Shown: one piece after another, positions 1 through 10,859 of the stretch
How positions within the stretch are numbered: the stretch's first letter is position 1
How the letters are laid out: the number at the start of each line of letters is the position of its first letter
DNA from: Ascaphus truei
Lineage: Eukaryota; Chordata; Amphibia; Anura; Ascaphidae
DNA length: 64,000 nt
NCBI GenBank assembly: GCA_036426205.1
Contig: CM071570.1
Location: 6,527,747-6,591,746, forward strand
Direction: 5' to 3'
Notes under the pieces: generated by a model
The model's database searches: none
What the model was told of the DNA's origin: nothing
What the model saw: the letters and a program-made list of their open reading frames with translations, nothing else
Translations under genes and position numbers: made by a program

Positions 1-234
1 CGATCACAACGCCCGGTCATACTGTCACAGGCAGCAGTGCTGACTGACCGGTCAATCATTGCAGCGCCGCAACATACGCACCAAAGGAGATTTCTGTGCC
101 CCCTGTCTGGCTACTCCCTGGGCAGAGATCCTGCTCGCCCTCTAGTTCCACCTCTGTTACACTCACCAATAGAGATTATTTGGAATTGTTTCCTAGAGGG
201 TGGATAATTTTATTTTCTCTGCAATGTATATCTT

Positions 235-415
235 CTTTAACTGTGCACGGTATGTCTTGTATATAATGTATACCCTGTTCATTTATGTAACTGTATTTGT
301 AACCATGTATTATTTGTCATTTTAACTCTGCCCAGGACATACTTGAAAAAGAGAGGTAACTCTCAATGTATTATTACTTCCTGGTAAAACAGTTTTATAA
401 CTAAATAAAATAAAT
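235..415. repeat. Interspersed repeat tail, copy 1
   Basis: This stretch shares a long similarity with 59005-59180: the word for rapid tetranucleotide-free text 'gtcttgtatataatgtat', then 'taactctcaatgtatta' and 'acttcctggtaa', ending in an A/T-rich tail rich in 'ataaa'. The A-rich end suggests the 3' end of a retroposon, but I cannot name the family. Bases 1-234 upstream show no recognisable coding frame. Confidence 0.55.
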
Positions 416-424
416 GTATCTTTA

Positions 425-1130
425 ATTATATAGGGCCATCAATGCACATAGCGCTTCACAGTAGTAATACACTTGACAATCATATAAATACCAAATAATA
501 CAAATAAAGATGTAGCAATCACTCCTGTTAATGCAGCTCCATTAATATATCCTTAATGCATGTGATATATATCGTTTTATTTGTGCTAACATGTGTAATA
601 ACTTGCTACATCTGTTATAACAGGGAACAAGTGAAATCCTATGGCTATGGTTAAATAAACTTAATTTTTTAAGCATACGGTCTGGCTTTTTCACCGTTAC
701 TGCGCTCCGCTTCTTTTGCTTGGTCCCTTATGTACCTACATGCTGGAGGCACGCCTGTGGAGTTTTGTGGAGTTTCTGGTGGATTCAATTACAGTATGTG
801 AGTAATATCAATTACTTATGCTGTTATTGTCCTCACTGCAGTACTAATCCTTATACATACCTGTTATCTGGAAGGGAATCTTCTGACCCTGTAGACGCTG
901 AGTAATCGACGCCAACCGGGAGTAAGTTTGTAACCACGTAATTTCAGTAGGCTATCTGTGTGTATCATATATACAGTATGTACTTGCCTAGTTGATTGAG
1001 CACCTATGCATACTACAGATGGACATACTCACTACCACGTGTATTTTAGGAATGCACTGAACAACACTCTTGTACTAAGTATTGATTATGATACTTTGTA
1101 TATAAACTTCATAGCTGACACCATCAGCAT
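425..1130. other. Unassigned non-coding DNA
   Basis: Near 430-500 there is a weak copy of a repeat also seen at 58745-58890, recognisable by 'catagcgcttcacag'. Beyond that I see A/T-rich sequence without a supported gene. The short frame at 720-905 has no domain and no codon signal. Confidence 0.3.
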
Positions 1131-1544
1131 TAGTAAATTAAAGAGTCACAAAACTGAAAGTCCCGAATTAGTGCTACACAGCTGAAGCAGAACCGATGCA
1201 ATAAAAATATCTCTACTGAATCATATAATGAGATGGGGGTGCGGTCCAGGTACAAAATGAGTGCAAATGAGTATGAGTAAGTCTGGTGACAGTGTACCCT
1301 CCACAGTCCAGTAAATGAATAACTACAGTCCAGCAATAAATCCAATGATATATGAGGTTTGTAGAATAAACACTGCGGTGGGAGGAAGGAGAGGGAGGGA
1401 CAACTGGTAGAGAATAGGGACACAGTCTAGTGCAGGGTTTCCCAAACTTTTTTTTCCATGACCCGGTTATTTTTGAACTTCTCCTTCGTGACCCACTAAA
1501 AAATTTATCGCCTATACTGGCCTATAGGGCCTGCACAGACAGAC

Positions 1545-1830
1545 ACACAGCCACCGATACACACACACACACACACACCCACTGATACACACACACACAG
1601 CCACTGACAGACACGCAGACACTGACACACACACTGATACATACACACAGCCTCTGATACACACACGCAGCCACTGACACACACACGCAGCCACTGACAC
1701 ACACGCAGCCACACAGAGACACTGCTACACACACACACACACACTGATACACACACACTGATACACACACACACTGATACACACACACACACTGATACAG
1801 ATACACACACACACACACACACACACTCGC
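1545..1830. repeat. CA-rich microsatellite/minisatellite inside the hAT MITE
   Basis: Runs of ACACAC are broken by 'actgata' and 'gcagccactga' motifs, giving a compound array. It produces cysteine/valine-rich artefact frames on the minus strand. Confidence 0.85.
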
Positions 1831-1879
1831 TCTCCCCTATACGCACACAGACACAAACAGTGAATTACAGGCAACGACG

Positions 1880-2335
1880 GGTGGGAGAGGGGGGGCCAGG
1901 GACACTTGGGTGGGAGAGGGGGGGCAGGGACACTTGGGTGGGAGAGGGGGGGCCAGGGACACTTGGGTGGGAGGGAGGGAGGGGGCCAGGGGCATTTGGG
2001 GCCAGGGACCACTGCGGTGGAGGAGGGGGGCCAGGGACAATTGGTGGAGAGGGAGCAGGAGCTCGCACTTGTGTGGGAGGGAGGGAGCAGGGGCACTTGG
2101 TGCAGGGCACGACTGGGTGGGAGGGAGAGCCAGGGCACTTGGGGGGTTGATGAGGGACGGAGGGCCAGGGCACTGGGTGGGAGGGAGGGAGAGGGAGTAT
2201 CAGGGGCACTTGGGTTTGCAAGGGGCACTTGGGTGGGAGGGAGGGAGCCAGGGGCACTTGGGTGGGAGGGAGGGGGCCAGGGGCACTTGGGTGGGAGGGA
2301 GGGGGCCAGGGGCACTTGGGTGGGAGGCAGTGACT
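1880..2335. repeat. G-rich minisatellite inside the hAT MITE
   Basis: Imperfect units built around 'cacttgggtgggaggga' and 'gggccaggg' recur about 15 times. The plus strand is strongly G-rich with many runs of three or more G, so quadruplex formation is plausible. The unit is not a gene although all frames stay open. Confidence 0.8.
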
Positions 2336-2783
2336 GGGTGGGGTGACTTACCTTGCCGCCGGACGCTTTCCCCTGCTGCCCCCGATATCCCCTGCTGCCC
2401 GGGATGGGAGGTGGGCTTGGGGGCACGGGAAGTGGGCTTGGGAGGGGGTGCCACGGGAGGTGAGCTCGGTGAAGCTGGCACAGGGAGAAGCGGGCCGCAG
2501 TAGGAGCTTGTACTTCCCCCTCCATCCCACGTAACGTGCGGGCCGCAGAGGAGCTGGTACTTCCTCCTCTGCCCGACGTTGGGAGCGGGGGGGAGGAAGG
2601 GAGCGGGCCCTGCTTGCCCTGCGCTAGCGCGCAGGACCGCGGGGGGAATCGCCGCCATTTTTTTAAAATTGAGCAGGGGGGACGGGAGACACCGCGCGGC
2701 CAGCCTCGCTGCGACCCGGCAATTTTGGTGTCGTGGCCCGGTACCGGGTCTTGACCCACCATTTGGGAAACGCTGGTCTAGTG

Positions 2784-3360
2784 TGAACTCAGGACAGCCC
2801 AATCAATACCACCTCCACAATGACAATCACTGATAACCCCAGCTACACCAGAGAGAGAGCACAAAAGCTTCTCAGACATGTGGGTGACCCACTGTGGACT
2901 TGTATAGAAATGCCGCTGAGTACTCACTGCACTGCTCTGTTGACCTGCAATCCCCGGCTCCATGGGCGTGCTGTCTCCGGAGATTTGATTGCGGATAGAA
3001 AACCTGAATGACAGGAGAGAGGGGAGCACAGCTCCAAGCGCAGAAACACGGGGGATCCAGACGGATGTGCTGATAAAACAGGTGAACATCTATTTGCAGG
3101 AAGGAATCACAGGCAACATCATGGTCGCAAAAAAGGTAGTCCTCTTACGCGTTTCATGCTCTAGGCGCTTTATCAGTGAGTGACTGACCTCATTAATAGG
3201 CGCGCTATTTGTGTGCTCCAAACAGAGCCGCCGGACACACGCCCCACAAAACTGGACCAATCAGAACACAAGCAGGGAAGACACAGGTGTGTCATAACGA
3301 GTCCAGCAAGTTCTGGAAATGAACAGCGATCCCATCAGGAGCGCAGAAAAGCACCCCTAG
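2784..3360 (-). mobile_element. Hammerhead-like module in a probable Penelope-type non-coding segment
   Basis: On the minus strand, about 3182 down to 3135 reads CTGATAAAG, a degraded short stem, then GAAACGCGTA. This is close to a type I hammerhead core. The flanks (2784-3134 and 3183-3360) and the sequence on the other side of the hAT insertion (about 1130-1424) look like untranslated retroelement sequence. The link to Penelope-like elements comes from the GIY-YIG fragment about 1 kb away on the same strand and is inference. Confidence 0.45.
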
Positions 3361-3364
3361 ATCC

Positions 3365-3798
3365 TGAATAACAGAAGTTTTAAAGATACTTCAAACAAAG
3401 TATCAAAACACAATATAAAAATAATAATAGCAAAGACACATAAATAACAATAACAGACACAAATGTTGCAGAATGTCGACTGAAGTTTGACACAGTTAAT
3501 GACATAATGATGCAAATAAATAATATATAACTGAATACATATAGTTAAACATATTCAATAGTCATATCATCTGAATAATAGTACAAAAGGAATGCTGTAT
3601 TAACGAAATAAACATGATCAGTAACTAAATATACCTAAGTATAACAAAAAAATAATTAATATGAAAATACACAATATAAAAAGGACAAGAAAAAGGAAAG
3701 AAGAAGAAAAAGAAAATTCATAATACGTCAAATAAATTAAGCTTTATCCAAAAGTAATAATAATGCAAATTCTAAGCTAAATGTACATAGTAAGAATA
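3365..3798. other. A/T-rich non-coding stretch
   Basis: Low-GC sequence rich in 'aataata', 'ataaa' and 'gaaaaagaaa'. I see no gene, repeat boundary or RNA in it. Confidence 0.4.
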
Positions 3799-4066
3799 TA
3801 CAGATGCAGCCACGAGTATTAGAACTCTTGCCTGGTAAATTCTGGGGCAGTCTCACAGTAAATGACTCAACATTTCTGTGAGATTTTTAATGGCCCATCG
3901 GATTAACAGAGCAGGGGTCCCTGCAGTTTGAAAGGGACTGAAAGGACCCCCCACTGTATTAATTCGATGGGTCATTAAGAATCTCACAGAAATGTTGAGG
4001 CATTTACTGTGAGACTGACACAGAATTTCCCAGGTAAGTGTTCTAATACTGGTGGCTGCATCTGTA
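3799..4066. mobile_element. Palindromic TA-flanked MITE, family A copy 1
   Basis: The element starts TACAGATGCAGCCACGAG and ends in the near-complement ending GGCTGCATCTGTA. The inverted arms extend inward through 'tctcacagaaatgttga' on both sides, so it is largely a foldback. Its core holds 'aatggcccatcggatta', shared with other MITEs in the window. TA at both edges suggests a Tc1/mariner-like mobiliser. A second copy lies at 31567-31877. Confidence 0.85.
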
Positions 4067-4081
4067 CAAATTTATTTAAAT

Positions 4082-4460
4082 TTATAAGAAATGATACAGT
4101 TCCCAATCAACATTGATTCCTTCAGGGGCCAATGTATTAAGGGAAAATACCCAAAACATCTCTTGGTGTTTTTAGCATGCCCTATCTATCATCCCCTCTG
4201 ATATGTGGGGGGACATGCTCCAACGACGAAAAAGACAACATTTTAAGGTCACCCAATGGACATGTGGTCCAATGTCTAGAAACAGGATACCTAAGATATT
4301 AGTTTAGAATTGATGTAAGGTGTTCCATTACACGTGACCTAAGTGGCCTAATAGTTCGCCCTACTTAACCCGTTCCACATGCACAACGGATTAGATAAAC
4401 TACAAAGGACGTATTGCAGTTCAGAAAAGACTGAATCTTAAATGATATATTTGTATTTTT
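4082..4460 (-). pseudogene. Penelope-like retroelement, C-terminal GIY-YIG endonuclease fragment
   Basis: Reading the minus strand from about 4455, the frame gives NCNTSFVVYLIRCACG, then a stop where the family has tyrosine, then VGRTIRPLRSRVMEH. This is the GIY-YIG nuclease pattern at the C-terminus of Penelope-like reverse transcriptases: VYL, Cys-X-Cys-Gly, VG-T-R-L-R and EH. After more stops and one frameshift it ends with WVFSLNTLAPEGINVDWELY and a TAA at 4082-4084, the usual end of this family. The reverse transcriptase portion is absent upstream. A family-A MITE sits directly downstream. This copy is dead. Confidence 0.85.
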
Positions 4461-5081
4461 ACATGTAACTGATTTTACTTGATTCATGTATGAACATATA
4501 TGCATCAATGCTTTATGTAAAGTCAGCATGGAGTTTAAAGACATTAAATTATATTATCCAATTTATATCTAAAACTGGCACTAAAGCATGGCACTATGAA
4601 CTCAACTACTACAACAGCCCCGATCCATAAAAAATACAATAGAAAAATGTACCGCTCCCTAAGAGTAAATGAAGACTGCAGGGAAAAACGCATTCTTGCC
4701 TGCAGAGTTCTAGACCGGCCAAGCCATGGATAATGCAAAACAGAAAAAACATCCACATATATGTACTGTAATACTGTATCAATAATGAAAATGCAATTAA
4801 TATGTAGATATCAATACTAAGTAAGCCCTTAATATGCACTGGATCTGTACTGTACTACACAGTTGTAAGTCGCATACATACAGAATGTGCACAGTATACA
4901 TTACGTGTTCCCATGAGCAGTGGACGACAAAACCACATAAAGGCTCAGAAATGAAGGCAAAGTCCGGCGGTGTAAGAGGAATGATTTGGGATTGTGTTTC
5001 CCAATACAGGGACGAATGATTTGCAGTCGTGCACGTGAAAATGCGTCACACGTCATCCAGGTCAAATAGGATGTTGCTAAG

Positions 5082-5125
5082 ACCCGCCCCAATGCGCGTT
5101 TCACCGCGGCTTCTTCTGGGGCGTC
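5082..5125 (-). ncRNA. Hammerhead-ribozyme-like module
   Basis: The minus strand reads CGCCCCA, then GAAGAA, a short stem, GAAACGCGCA and TTGGGGCG. The outer segments form a strong stem I, CGCCCCA against TTGGGGCG. The GAAAC half of the core is intact, but the CTGATGA half is changed to CAGAAGA. It lies about 600 nt upstream, on the same strand, of the Penelope-like fragment. Cleavage activity is doubtful given the core changes. Confidence 0.5.
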
Positions 5126-5140
5126 AAAAGAAGACGACGA

Positions 5141-5559
5141 ATTGCTTTTTTCCCTGCAGAGTCTTCATTTACTCTTAGGGAGAGAGATTTTTTTCCTGGT
5201 TATTTTGCATGGATTGGGACTGTGTAGCAGTTCAGTTTATTGTGAAGATTATTCTCTATAGTTTTGCCATTTAGAGGGTGTCACCCTTTTATTAAGCGTT
5301 TTTTATTTTCAGTTCGTCTTAATAAACTTTTTGTATTTTTTGGTATTCCCGAAGGTTCTTTCTTTTATTTTCTTTCGTACATATACACACATACTGTACA
5401 TACTTTACACATACTAAACTACTCAGCAACTCCTCTTTATTGCAGGGGGCTTGTTATCCAGCCAGTTACAATGGTTCAGCATGTATAATTTTTTATTAGG
5501 TGCCTGAAAAATGGGAGACATGTATTTAAGCTACAACTTACGTCCTGTCCTGAACGTAC

Positions 5560-5643
<84 letters not shown>

Positions 5644-6115
5644 TAACATATCACCCCTGTTGGAGTCCATGGCACAAATAGACAGGCAAAACCACCGTCC
5701 TTCTCTCGCTACCATCCTCTCCCCCCCCCCACTCCACAGCCGATTAGCAAATAAATAGCAACCATAGGTCAGTTGGATGTTTTCCAATATGTTGTTATTG
5801 TATTGCTTTGGTGCAATAAGGCTGTTGAAAGGACTCATTGGGTCCTCATTTTCTTAACTCTGTGGATTTAAAAATACAAACTCATACAGTTATAGATGAA
5901 GGCATTCTTACAGTTCCCATTAAAGTTCAATATTTAGCAATTTGTTTGTTCTATGTTAACTCACAAGACTTCTTATTTTCTCTGCACCTTGTCTAGTTGT
6001 ACTTACATCAAATGTCCTCAAGGTGGCAGTATTATTATTTGTATTAGTTATAATGCACCGACATATTTCATAACACAATACAGTAGATTGGAGCACGAAA
6101 AACACTAAAATAACA
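5141..6115. other. Non-coding, with an AAT microsatellite
   Basis: No supported gene. The only clear structure is the AAT array at 5561-5643. A polyC run lies near 5720. Confidence 0.4.
5561..5643. repeat. (AAT)n microsatellite
   Basis: About 27 nearly perfect AAT units with one interruption. On the minus strand it encodes a run of tyrosines that is an artefact. Confidence 0.95.
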
Positions 6116-6442
6116 TACAGTAGAGACTGCGACTATTCTAACACAAACCAGTGGCAATCGCCAAAAAGACCCAGGTAAAACCGGAATAAATGCCTTAAAG
6201 GTGCCTTAAACTAGCCCCAGCATTTCTGCATTGATTAATGGCCCATCAGATTAACAGCGGGGGTCCCTGGCAGTCCCATTCAAACTGAATTGGACTGCCA
6301 GGTACACCTGCTGTGTTAATCCTATGGGTCTTTTGTCAATGCAGAAATGCCTTAAACGTGCCTCAAACTAGCCCAGCACATACCCTGAATGTAACCCGAC
6401 TAGTTTAAAGCAAGCGTTAGGATAATCGTGGCCTCGTCTGTA
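6116..6442. mobile_element. TA-flanked MITE, family B copy 1
   Basis: The left end is TACAGTAGAGACTGCGACTA and the right end is the reverse complement of TACAGACGAGGCCACGATTA. Both arms continue with TCTAAC or TCCTAAC. The interior carries 'attaatggcccatcaga', the same cassette as family A despite different termini. The better preserved copy is at 42826-43185. Confidence 0.85.
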
Positions 6443-7124
6443 CATTAACATACATTGTAACAGTAGGTAAGGAGGACCCTGGTTCAATGAGTTTACAATC
6501 CATAAAGAAGGTTCAATGGAAATGTAGGGTACAGGGGAATGAGAAAGTTGGTGTGTTTTGAATTGTAACATAGCAGCTGTAAAATCAGGGAGTAGACACT
6601 CTGTGGCTGTCAAGAAAGGATGAACTCCAGTTTTTTTTAGCTGTATCTGTCCTTTCTTAATGAAGTTAACCCTGTACATGCTGGCTTAGTGGACAGGAGG
6701 AGTGAAGGGTAAGCATGGTAGGGTTGGACTCTCGTTTGGGGGCCGTCTTTGGTGAGACGCATGTGTTCTCATCAGGGCTGGTGTGATGACGGTGACATAG
6801 GTGCCTGTGGGTACAGAGGCCCTGCGCACCCCCCCATGACAAGTAAACTGATTGCTGGGGTAGAACACAGGGCCTCTGTAACTCTTACCTTCTCCGGCCG
6901 TATGTCCCGGCGTAGCCTTCTGCATGGCCTGTCATCATGGCTCCGCGATGTCCAATGGCATCGCTTTGCCATGTCAATGGGACACCCTCTGGCCATGACA
7001 AATTTGACGCCTCATGGTGCTGCGACGTCACGTGGCGCCCCGTCGTAATGAAAACGCGACACCATTTGACATTGCGGAGTCATGACGACTGAACAGATGC
7101 CGGGAGGAGGAGATGCAGCCATGT

Positions 7125-7438
7125 TAGTGGCGGATTTCTCATTAGGCCCAATAGGCCAAGACCTAGGATGGCAACATTTTGTGCCGGCAAAAGTTTAGAG
7201 CGGCATGCACGATTCACACTTGCCAGACACTCGTGCGCATGCGTGATTTGTTCTTGCAGGACGCTCATGCGCTTGTTGATCACCCGTGCACAGCCGTCAA
7301 GTGCCGTCAGCGCCTGCGCAGCCGACAACATGATGTTATGCAGCGTTGCGTTGCCATGGCAATGGGACACGTGCACTGGAGGAGGAGCGCAGCATCAGGT
7401 AAGTGCCTAAGGGTGGCATTTTTTTAAATCCGACACTG
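7125..7438. mobile_element. MITE with GTGGCGGATTT-type ends
   Basis: The left edge reads AGTGGCGGATTTCTC. The right edge, on the reverse strand, reads CAGTGTCGGATTTAAAA. A related left end, CAGTGGCGGATTTGAAG, is at 56047. The interior is rich in CpG and 'gcgcatgcg'. I could not find a clean target duplication, so the superfamily is open; the CAGTG ends favour hAT. Confidence 0.55.
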
Positions 7439-7764
7439 CGCCAGATGATGCCGACGGAGAAGGTGAGAGCCGGGGCCCCACTCATGTCCTTGCACCGAGC
7501 CCCACAAACATTCCAGCCATCCCTGGCTCCCATCTCAAAGAGTCCTGCAGTATGTTGCAGTAGCACTGGGACCGTCACGTGACCTGCCTTTCCCTGCAAT
7601 ATCTGTCCTACTTGATACGTCACGATTGTATTTTTTCAGTTGACAGGTTGGGCACTTTAGTTGTCAATGGGGCAGAGAAAAGAAGTTCACGTATGTGATT
7701 TGCCAGGGCAAAATAAGCGATGAAAGCAGCAGAACATATGTGTTTATTTTTTAATAAGCGGGAA

Positions 7765-8085
7765 GCATGTCTCCGGAGCTGAACCGCGGTAATTACAGCC
7801 CCGGGGACCCCCAGTTTCCCGAGATACATACCTCCGAAGGGGGCGCCTGCAGCAGCTCTGCAGGTTTAAATGTCCCAGTCATGTGGGCCAAAAGGAAGTC
7901 GCAAGTGATGATGTCATGGCTTCCTATTGGCCCATGTGATGCGGGACATCTAAGCCGTCATTTTGATATCCCCACATTGCCCAGTCGTAGCTGCTATTGA
8001 TACCCCCTACGGAGGTAATTATCTCAGGAAGCAGGGGGTCTACGTAGCTGAAATGAATGTGTTCAGCTTCGGCGACTCCCTCATT
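7765..8085. repeat. Foldback repeat with 'gagctgaaccgcg' core
   Basis: The left arm around 7770-7830 (gagctgaaccgcggtaatta, then ggacccccagtttcccgag) is roughly complementary to 8005-8080 (ggaggtaatta, aggaagcaggggg, gttcagcttcgg). The same cassette recurs at 28640-28700, 28890-28955, 37830-37880 and 46470-46520. Confidence 0.65.
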
Positions 8086-8176
8086 CAGTCCTATAACTCT
8101 AAAAAAATGTAACAAAAGAGAACAGAATTGCTGCCAATTTTATTAATATTTATTAATTTATCAATATTGTCAATAA

Positions 8177-8560
8177 TACTGTTGCGGCACATCCTATTCT
8201 AACTTTTGCCCGTCTTCTCCCGCGGGTCTTTTCGGGCTGGAGCCGAACGTGGCCGTGCGCCAGCCCATCCTAGCCGCATCTTCCCCTCCCCCCTTCCCTT
8301 CCCCTCGCGACCCCCTGGCTGTTCCGGCCCGCTCCACGCTCCCAAAAATAAAATACCCCTTACCTGCAGCCTCCTTCGGGGATGCTTGGCGTTTTCGGGA
8401 TGCCTGGCGTCTTCGGGGATGCCTGGCGTCCTCGGGATGCCTGGCGCACGTGACCGGCGCCCGGCTGACGTGCGGCACGCGGGAAAAAAAAAAAAGTATG
8501 CCGCGTCTGCCCGCACATTGCGGTGGCGGCCGAGTTAGAATAATCTCTGCCGCCACCGTA
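8177..8560. mobile_element. GC-rich TA-flanked MITE, family C copy 1
   Basis: The left end is TACTGTTGCGGCACATCC followed by TATTCTAAC. The right end on the reverse strand is TACGGTGGCGGCAGAGA followed by TTATTCTAAC. The interior is very GC-rich and contains a short tandem of 'gggatgcctggcgt' units near 8385-8450. Related copies are at 22623-22986 and 29690-30057. Confidence 0.8.
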
Positions 8561-9940
8561 TATAAAGTGTGTGGAACCAGGTACGTGAAGGACACTGTAC
8601 ACATTACGTAATGATGTATACTGTACGTATCTGCATACTGTATATTGTAATGTGTCTCTTTCCTTTGGGAGGTGAGGGGTTAAAGATATATGGGTACAGA
8701 TGTAGCCAGACACTGTTTTAGCTGCTGTGGACAGACATGCTGAAATCCGCAGTGCGTTTGTGGCTTTCAAAACGGTACGTTTTGTGGCACAGGAGGATTA
8801 ACTCTCCAGCGGTTTATGCTTCTGAATGGGATCCCCGCAGGGTTAATCCTCCCGGGCCAGACAGTCTGGAAGGGCTGTGCAGAGGAGTCTCAGAGAGAAG
8901 CAGCCTCTCTTCATGTCTCCCTGAGCAGCTCTGAAGGTAAGTGAGGCGGTGAGAAGAATTCTCCGGTCTGTGTTCAGCGCCTTGATGTAGATGCCAGAAT
9001 ATGGATAGCTACATCATGAGTGAATACAAGAGGACCATATTCGGTCATCGGCATCATCAAGGGGGCTGGGCAGGACATTTTAAATGATTATGTATGTGCA
9101 TGACCAGAAGTACATTGAGTACTATATAGTATTTTGCCACTAGAAGGCAGGGGTCATTTTTCCTATATTGAGTAGTACAGTAAATCAGTCTACAGTATGT
9201 TGAAAATACGTGCATGTGAGTTTAACAGTAAAAAGCAGCAACATCTGACCTGTGTGGATTATTATCTCAATTCTGAAACACAAGAGAGCAAGCTAGCTGA
9301 GAACATTACATTATATATCCCATTTTTTTGCACCCTGTCTGCATTTTTTTCTATGCCTTAATAAATATATCAACAGTTTTGTATGGTTAGATATACAATG
9401 TACTGAATATACATGTTTACCTGGGTCCTACCCAGAATGCATTGCTTGTATTGCCTTTGCTACAGTACTTCTTCTGGAAGGCTGCATAGCGTTCACTGCC
9501 ATTAGTGGTTTCGTCTCTCTCTTCATTGCTTGACTTTGCCATGTGCTATCAGTAACTTTAAACAATTTCTTGTAGACCTCAACTTTCTTTTTGATGCACA
9601 GTTTTGTACTGTTAATCCCTTTTCTTTTCTCATTTTGCTTCTGCCCAATCATACGTTGCATCTTCATCTTGCTATCTTGTCAGTCTTCTTCACCATCTCG
9701 CAGTTACACTTTCTCACATTTTCAGTTACACGTTTGTGGATCGTCTTGCATGGCTCTGCATATTCCATTTTTTTTCTTAAAGTACGGGTGGGGATGGCTT
9801 CATTTCTTCATGTAAATAGGTTATATATGGCGTTTGAGCCTTTACTTCCCCTGTATTTAGTATAATTAGTGGCATGGACTTTAGAGAGTGTGTTAATAGT
9901 TATGTTTCTTTTTCGTAAGTGGTTGGACTGTAACATCTGA
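8561..9940. other. Unassigned non-coding DNA
   Basis: I see no domain, splice pattern or repeat boundary that I can defend. The frames at 9428-9667 and 9530-9865 overlap on opposite strands and match nothing I recognise. Confidence 0.3.
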
Positions 9941-10308
9941 TGGAGAGTTGACTGTAAGGGGTAGATACCCAGAAGTCCGCCAATTTTGCGCTAATAACGA
10001 ACGTTGCCGAAATTAGGTTATTTTTCATGTTATTAACGGGTATCCTCAATACTAATGAGATGCAAAAATAATGTCCATTTGTCACAGTAGCCGTGCTATT
10101 AACAGGAATTTTCATGTCTTAGAGATCCGTTCTCCAATACACCGCACATGCGCATTGGTAAAAAGGCTTGTTAGCGCACACAATTTTGTGATGCGTTACG
10201 CATTAGCATGACCAATAAGGACACCCATGAGCATGTTTCAAATTCAAATAAATACACATTACAAACTGAATAACTCATCTAGTTAATTTAAACTGCGAAA
10301 CAGTAGAG

Positions 10309-10665
10309 ATGGGTGAGAAGGCTTCTATATCTACTGCTGGGGTTGCTCCTGCTGCTGGCAGATTACAGAACCAGAAATTCACTGATGAGGAGCAGGAGAT
10401 TTTAATTAATGGGGTGGTAGATAACCACTCCAAAATATTAGTTTCTTCTCCAGGACCAGAATTGCTGAGTAGCAGTAGACATGGGGGGCATACTGGAGTG
10501 AATAAATGTCCTAGGGAACGCCGTCCACAACATTGTGATGCTGAAGAAGTGCTGGGCGGACAGCAAGCGAAAATAGCTGTGATGGAGCACAAGATAGAGC
10601 TGCTGGAGATGCAGCAATGCAGCTTCAGGAACCTGGAAACCCGACTGGCACTTATCGAGGCCTGA
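10309..10665 (+). pseudogene. Harbinger-type Myb/SANT-like gene, internally deleted
   Basis: The 118-codon frame starts MGEKASISTAGVAPAAG and contains KFTDEEQEILINGVVDNHSK, which matches the first helix of the Myb/SANT-like domain of Harbinger accessory proteins. In those proteins this domain binds the transposon ends and helps bring the transposase to the nucleus. The rest of the domain (later tryptophan and KKKW-type helix) is missing. The frame jumps directly to VSSPGPELLSSS and a predicted coiled coil, KIELLEMQQCSFRNLETRL. It ends in TGA, and a same-style tail (MEEAAHYGTSSLALGPNSS) follows in another frame from 10690. This looks like an in-frame internal deletion in a non-autonomous derivative. 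The Harbinger assignment rests on the N-terminal motif only. Confidence 0.6.
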
Positions 10666-10859
10666 GCATGGTGGATGGAGGACAGCTCCCAGGGCATGGA
10701 GGAAGCAGCCCACTATGGGACAAGCAGCTTAGCACTGGGACCAAACAGCTCAGCATCGGGACCAAGCAGCTCATCGCCAGGACCTAGAAGCCATGCACCA
10801 CAAACTTGTTTTGATACGCACCATACACCATGCACCATCATACCAGTGTTGTCATAAAA

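Larger units (their letters stand above)
1433..2775. mobile_element. hAT-type MITE with 8-bp target duplication
   Basis: The ends are imperfect inverted repeats: CAGGGTTTCCCAAAC on the left and, on the reverse strand at the right, CAGCGTTTCCCAAAT. They are flanked by the same 8 bases, GTCTAGTG, at 1425-1432 and 2776-2783. An 8-bp duplication and CAG-type termini are diagnostic of the hAT superfamily. There is no transposase inside. The interior is filled by a CA-rich array (about 1545-1830) and a G-rich array (about 1880-2335). Both ORF-like frames in the interior follow these arrays and are not genes. Confidence 0.9.

Noticed and set aside
1725..2762. 345-codon minus frame
   Set aside because: It runs along the G-rich minisatellite inside the hAT MITE. 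The proline-rich peptide reflects the repeat unit only.
8194..8604. Long overlapping frames on both strands
   Set aside because: They lie in a GC-rich MITE with few stop codons. No domain and no consistent start.
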